Assembly: GCA_019359415.1 (NCBI GenBank)
Contig: JAHHHH010000012.1
Coordinates: 55,152-119,151, forward strand
Direction of reading: 5' to 3'
Source: Iphinoe sp. HA4291-MV1
GTDB lineage: Bacteria > Cyanobacteriota > Cyanobacteriia > Cyanobacteriales > Nostocaceae
Length of the DNA: 64,000 nucleotides
A program made the position numbers and the translations under genes. The notes under the pieces are model-generated. The model saw nothing but the letters and a program-made list of their open reading frames with translations. It ran no database searches and was not told the DNA's origin. Below, in pieces: positions 60,402 through 64,000 of this stretch (the stretch's first letter is position 1; each line of letters starts with the position of its first letter).

Positions 60402-61007
60402 ATGTCTATTTTTAAAGAATTTGCTAAAGCAATTCGTATTACCTTAATTTTGTGGTTATTAACTGCGATTATCTATCCTTTATTAATACTTTTCGTCGGT
60501 CAAGTTCCCTTTCTTAGAGACAAAGCTCAAGGCAGTATAGTGCAAAATATTAAGGGAGAAATTATTGGTTCAGCTTTGATTGGTCAGCAATTCAAATCTG
60601 ACCAATATTTTCATGGTCGTCCTAGTACAATTAGATATAGCCAGGGAAAACAAGGCAATCCTACTGGGGTTTCTGGAGCTAGCAATCTTGCTCCTAGCAG
60701 TCCAAAATTGCTACAGCGAATTGTGGAGAAGGCAAATCAACTTAGAGAGGAAAATATTCAACCAATTGCTGACCTAGTTTACACCTCTGGATCAGGTCTA
60801 GATCCACATATTTCTGTAAAAGCAGCAAAGGAGCAGTTGGAGAGGGTTGCTCGTGCGCGTGGTCTTAGATCAGATGAGGTATTTCTTTTTGTTAAAAAGT
60901 ATATAGAAGGGGGATTTTTAGGTATTTTTGGTGAACCTGGGGTTAATGTTATAAAATTGAATTATGCTTTGGATTTAGATGAGTTTAACCGTCAACAAAA
61001 TAGATGA
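60402..61007 (+). CDS. kdpC: K+-transporting ATPase subunit KdpC
   Basis: The 201-residue subunit has one N-terminal helix (ITLILWLLTAIIYPLLILFV), the motif GSALIGQQFKSDQYFHGRPS, the SGASNLAPSSPKLL stretch, and the C-terminal GSGLDPHISVKAAKEQLERV motif followed by GFLGIFGEPGVNVIKLNYAL. This set defines KdpC. It lies 57 bases behind kdpG. Confidence 0.95.
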   Translation: MSIFKEFAKAIRITLILWLLTAIIYPLLILFVGQVPFLRDKAQGSIVQNIKGEIIGSALIGQQFKSDQYFHGRPSTIRYSQGKQGNPTGVSGASNLAPSSPKLLQRIVEKANQLREENIQPIADLVYTSGSGLDPHISVKAAKEQLERVARARGLRSDEVFLFVKKYIEGGFLGIFGEPGVNVIKLNYALDLDEFNRQQNR

Positions 61008-61075
61008 GTCGTTATAAATCATTCGTTTTTTGAGTTTTGCCTTCTAAATAATCTCAAAATTCATAACACCACCAG

Positions 61076-62245
61076 ATGTTTGATAATGCTCAAACACCAC
61101 AAGCCCAGTCAATACCTGCACCTTTCCCTGCTGACTTGAGTCCAGCAAAACGAGGAAAGCATAAAATTTACATAGGTATGGCTCCTGGAGTCGGCAAAAC
61201 CTACCGGATGCTGGAAGAGGCTCATGCACTGAAACAGGAAGGAATTGATGTTGTTATTGGGCTTTTAGAAACCCACGGACGCAAGGAAACAGCGCAAAAG
61301 GCTCAAGGGTTGGAGATGATACCCCGCCAACAACTTCTTCGAGGTGGGTTGACTCTAACAGAAATGAATACAGATGCAATCATCGCCCGATCGCCCCAAT
61401 TGGTGTTAATCGATGAACTAGCACATACAAATGTCCCAGGTTCGCTACGAGAAAAACGCTATCAAGATGTAGAAGTCATTTTAGCTGCTGGTATTGATGT
61501 CTACTCCACAATGAATATTCAACATCTGGAGAGTCTCAACGACTTGGTAGCGCGGATTACTGGTGTTGTCGTGCGAGAACGCGTTCCTGATCGGATTTTA
61601 GAAGAAGCAGATGAAGTAGTAGTCATAGATGTTACACCAGAAACACTACAGGAACGGTTGCAAGAAGGCAAAATCTATGCACCACAAAAAATTCAACAAG
61701 CACTTGATAACTTTTTCCAACGCCGCAACCTCATTGCTTTACGAGAATTAGCATTGCGGGAAGTCGCAGACAACGTTGAGGAAGATGCTGTCGCCTCCAC
61801 CCCACAAAGTCAATTCTGCAACATTCATGAGCGTGTTTTGGTGTGTGTATCCACTTATCCCAACTCAGTACAATTGTTACGTCGGGGAGCGAGGGTTGCG
61901 AGTTATATGAATGCTCCTCTGTTTACTGTATATGTCTCTGAGCCTGATCGCTTCCTGACTAAGGAAGAAAGCCTGTACATTGAAACTTGTGAAAAACTTT
62001 GTAAAGAATTTGATGGTACATTCATTCGTACCAATGGCACCGACGTAGCCAAAGCGATCGCACAAGTTGCCGAACAATACCGTATCACTCAAATTGTGAT
62101 CGGTGCAAGTCAGCGCTCGCGCTGGCAAATTCTCTTAAAAGGTGCTTTAACCCATAAATTGCTGCGATTACTGAAAAACGTTGATTTACATATTATTTCT
62201 GCTGAGAAAAACAATACTTCCAATCGTTCAGCGATGGAAGATTAA
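61076..62245 (+). CDS. kdpD: Stand-alone KdpD N-terminal sensor domain
   Basis: The 389-residue protein has only the KdpD sensory part: Walker A (KIYIGMAPGVGKTYRMLEEA), Walker B-like LVLIDELAHTNVPGS and a universal-stress-protein domain (about 240-380; VLVCVSTYPNSVQLLRRGAR, IVIGASQRSRW). The four transmembrane helices and the kinase core of E. coli KdpD (894 residues) are missing. The gene ends in a normal stop, and the same short form is reported for Anabaena. It is thought to interact with another kinase or to sense K+/nucleotide. The last gene of the kdp operon. Confidence 0.88.
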   Translation: MFDNAQTPQAQSIPAPFPADLSPAKRGKHKIYIGMAPGVGKTYRMLEEAHALKQEGIDVVIGLLETHGRKETAQKAQGLEMIPRQQLLRGGLTLTEMNTDAIIARSPQLVLIDELAHTNVPGSLREKRYQDVEVILAAGIDVYSTMNIQHLESLNDLVARITGVVVRERVPDRILEEADEVVVIDVTPETLQERLQEGKIYAPQKIQQALDNFFQRRNLIALRELALREVADNVEEDAVASTPQSQFCNIHERVLVCVSTYPNSVQLLRRGARVASYMNAPLFTVYVSEPDRFLTKEESLYIETCEKLCKEFDGTFIRTNGTDVAKAIAQVAEQYRITQIVIGASQRSRWQILLKGALTHKLLRLLKNVDLHIISAEKNNTSNRSAMED

Positions 62246-62326
62246 AATTGTAACCGCAGCCTGTAGCGGATAATTTTAAGATAATTATCTGCGTTCGTCT
62301 CTTGTTCATCTGCGGTTTATAATCAA

Positions 62327-63556
62327 ATGACTCTTATAATTGGTTTAATCAGTGGCACGTCTGTTGATGGTATAGATGCCGCCTTGGTAGATATTTCTGG
62401 TACAAACTTGGATATCAAAATTGAGTTGGTGGCTGGTGCGACATATCCTTATCCAGCAAATTTGAGAGAACGCATTTTGGCAGTTTGTGCAGGGGAAGCT
62501 ATTTCAATGGCAGAATTGGCAGAATTAGATGATGCGATCGCCTTTACATTTGCCCAAGCTGCACAAAATATCCAAATTGGTCACGGAAATCCCAGTTTAA
62601 TTGGTTCTCATGGTCAAACAGTATATCATAAACCACCTAGACAATGGGCAAGGGGCAATGGGCAATGGGCAATGCTCGATTCCCCATCTTCATCTCCCAG
62701 CCTACGGCTCGCTCCGCTAACATCCCCATTTGGTTACACCCTGCAGCTTGGACGTGGTGCTGTCATTGCTAATGAGACGGGTATAACAACAGTCAGTAAC
62801 TTCCGTGTAGCAGATATTGCGGTTGGAGGTCATGGTGCGCCCCTCGTACCGCGTATCGATGCGGCTTTGCTCAGTCATCCTCAAGAAGCACGTTGTATTC
62901 AAAACATTGGTGGCATTGGTAATGTTACTTATATTCCACCTCGTCGTGACAATTGGCTAGAAAAAATTCGCGCTTGGGATACAGGACCAGGAAATAGTCT
63001 TTTGGATCTAGCAGTACAATATTTAACGGATGGTGCGAAAACGTATGATGAAAATGGCTCTTGGGCGGCGAATGGTACTCCTTGTTATCCTTTAGTAGAA
63101 CAATGGCTGAGCCAAGACTACTTTCATTTACCACCACCCAAATCTACAGGGCGAGAATTATTTGGTGTTGATTATCTGCATCAGTGTTTACAAGACGCTG
63201 AAGGATATCAACTTAGTCCAGCCGACTTGCTGGCGACACTTACAGAACTCACAGCAGCTTCAATTGTTCATAGTTACCGGACTTTTTTACCGCAAATACC
63301 ACAGCGAGTGCTATTGTGTGGCGGAGGTAGTCGTAATCTCTATTTGAAACATCGGTTACAGGTGCTCTTGGAATCTGTCCCAGTTTTAACGACAGATGAA
63401 GTTGGTTTGAGTGCTGATTTTAAAGAAGCGATCGCCTTTGCAGTTTTAGCTTACTGGCGACAGATGGGAACTCCTGGGAATTTACCAACAGCAACAGGAG
63501 CGCGTCAAGAAGTTCTGCTGGGTGAGATTCATTTACCGTTGATTGTTGGTGATTAG
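62327..63556 (+). CDS. anmK: Anhydro-N-acetylmuramic acid kinase with a repeat-derived insert
   Basis: AnmK recycles cell-wall anhydro-MurNAc to MurNAc-6-P. The motifs are [67 protein letters not shown] and the [10 protein letters not shown] stretch. Between HKPPR and [13 protein letters not shown] there is an in-frame insertion of about 30 residues ([20 protein letters not shown] and on). It is encoded by GGGCAAT-type heptamers and dispersed repeat sequence (about 62641-62735). The reading frame stays open. The segment joins two beta strands at the surface and may be tolerated. Confidence 0.9.
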   Translation: MTLIIGLISGTSVDGIDAALVDISGTNLDIKIELVAGATYPYPANLRERILAVCAGEAISMAELAELDDAIAFTFAQAAQNIQIGHGNPSLIGSHGQTVYHKPPRQWARGNGQWAMLDSPSSSPSLRLAPLTSPFGYTLQLGRGAVIANETGITTVSNFRVADIAVGGHGAPLVPRIDAALLSHPQEARCIQNIGGIGNVTYIPPRRDNWLEKIRAWDTGPGNSLLDLAVQYLTDGAKTYDENGSWAANGTPCYPLVEQWLSQDYFHLPPPKSTGRELFGVDYLHQCLQDAEGYQLSPADLLATLTELTAASIVHSYRTFLPQIPQRVLLCGGGSRNLYLKHRLQVLLESVPVLTTDEVGLSADFKEAIAFAVLAYWRQMGTPGNLPTATGARQEVLLGEIHLPLIVGD

Positions 63557-63906
63557 TGGTTAGTTGTTGGTTTAAGCCGCACAACCGCCTAGGGTTGAAA
63601 CCCCAGGCTAATAGCCCAAGTCCATTAAAATGGACTGAAAAGCTTGTCTAATTATCTAGCTTGGCAATCTCATAACTCGCAATGACAGATAATATTTTTG
63701 TCCGGCTACTTACCGAGCTTTGCTCGGAGCTCTTGTTGGGGGTAGGGTGCAGCTCTTGTTGGGAGAGATGAAGATTTTTCTCGTTTCTACCCCAGAGCCG
63801 CTAAGAGCATTAGGGTTTAAAGCCTCGCCCTTACAGGGCGTTCTTGATTAGACGGGGTTTGAAACCTTGTCTAATTTAGAACTTACGCATTGACAGAACA
63901 TTGATA
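63557..63906. repeat. Gap with hairpins and an IS605-type end
   Basis: Hairpins: AGTCCATT/AATGGACT (63619-63636) and CCGAGC/GCTCGG (about 63713-63728). At about 63803-63850 the sequence CCTCGCCCTTACAGGGCG, with the flanking GGGTTTAAAG, matches (inverted) the left-end hairpin of the tnpB element at 37.7 kb. At 63883-63897 an inverted CTTACGCATTGACAG is shared with repeats at 45.5 and 45.8 kb. Confidence 0.5.
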
Positions 63907-64000
63907 CTATGCAGTTAAGTTCAACTTCTGTGTTAGGTGTTCTAAAATAAAATCACGAGCCACTTGAAGAGATAAATTTCTTTGGAGTTCATACCAATTT
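63907..64000 (-). CDS. Unknown protein, C-terminal end only
   Basis: A minus-strand frame enters from the right edge and ends at 63907, reading NWYELQRNLSLQVARDFILE and HLTQKLNLTA. The composition is protein-like. No assignment is possible. Confidence 0.3.
   Translation of the reverse strand, partial: NWYELQRNLSLQVARDFILEHLTQKLNLTA

Overview
The window comes from a nitrogen-fixing, almost certainly filamentous cyanobacterium. The evidence is a vanadium-nitrogenase locus with the fused alpha-delta subunit known from Anabaena variabilis, a photosystem II D1 gene, sucrose synthase and sucrose-phosphatase, a kdpABGCD operon of the Anabaena type, GCGATCGC (HIP1) octamers throughout, and long intergenic stretches filled with heptamer repeats and palindromes. 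Heterocyst formation is an inference from the gene content; no heterocyst gene is in the window.

Region 1 (1-12.4 kb) is the V-nitrogenase island. On the minus strand lie vnfE, a vnfX-like cofactor carrier gene, vnfDG (alpha and delta fused), vnfK and the start of one more component-1-like gene cut by the window edge. On the plus strand lie two paralogous 376-residue HTH plus PBP-like regulators of the VnfR1/VnfR2 type and vnfH, whose Fe protein has a long charged C-terminal tail. The 1.7-kb divergent region between vnfE and the first regulator holds several ordered palindromes and direct repeats that look like control sites. No vnfN and no vanadate transporter genes are in the window.

Region 2 (12.4-24.9 kb) has a possible MITE, a hypothetical gene, a decayed IS630 copy hit by a 50-bp palindromic insert, then signalling genes (a histidine kinase without the phosphoacceptor His, a PATAN-REC regulator, a short Hpt protein), cobA-cbiX, and two peptidoglycan-binding-domain proteins. 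Region 3 (24.9-36.4 kb) has susA, tRNA-His, a Mn catalase, an aberrant D1 that has lost Mn-cluster ligands and resembles the 'rogue/sentinel' class, a repeat-rich tract with a tnpB gene, a MazEF-like module, a sucrose-phosphatase gene and ruvA.

Region 4 (36.4-50 kb) is accessory DNA: a second tnpB element, several complete or broken toxin-antitoxin genes, a partial duplication of bioF separated from the intact copy by a Uma2 gene and a collapsed tnpB, two secreted proteins (one with a PEP-CTERM tail), and a GC-richer FAD-oxidase/SnoaL/SDR/cupin cluster that is decaying through a frameshift and a MITE insertion. Region 5 (50-64 kb) has a BON lipoprotein, a glycine-zipper stress protein, a histidine kinase with a degenerate ATPase domain, a thermolysin-like protease, a phosphoribosyltransferase, kdpABGCD and anmK.

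Several genes fit one physiological theme: V-nitrogenase, its Mo-responsive repressors, sucrose cleavage, H2O2 removal and a D1 predicted not to evolve oxygen would all make sense in cells that fix nitrogen. Co-regulation is not shown by the sequence. A second theme is that mobile palindromes and repeats supply coding sequence or stop codons here: the CobA N-terminus, an AnmK insert, the D1 stop, the VnfE stop and the kdpA stop.
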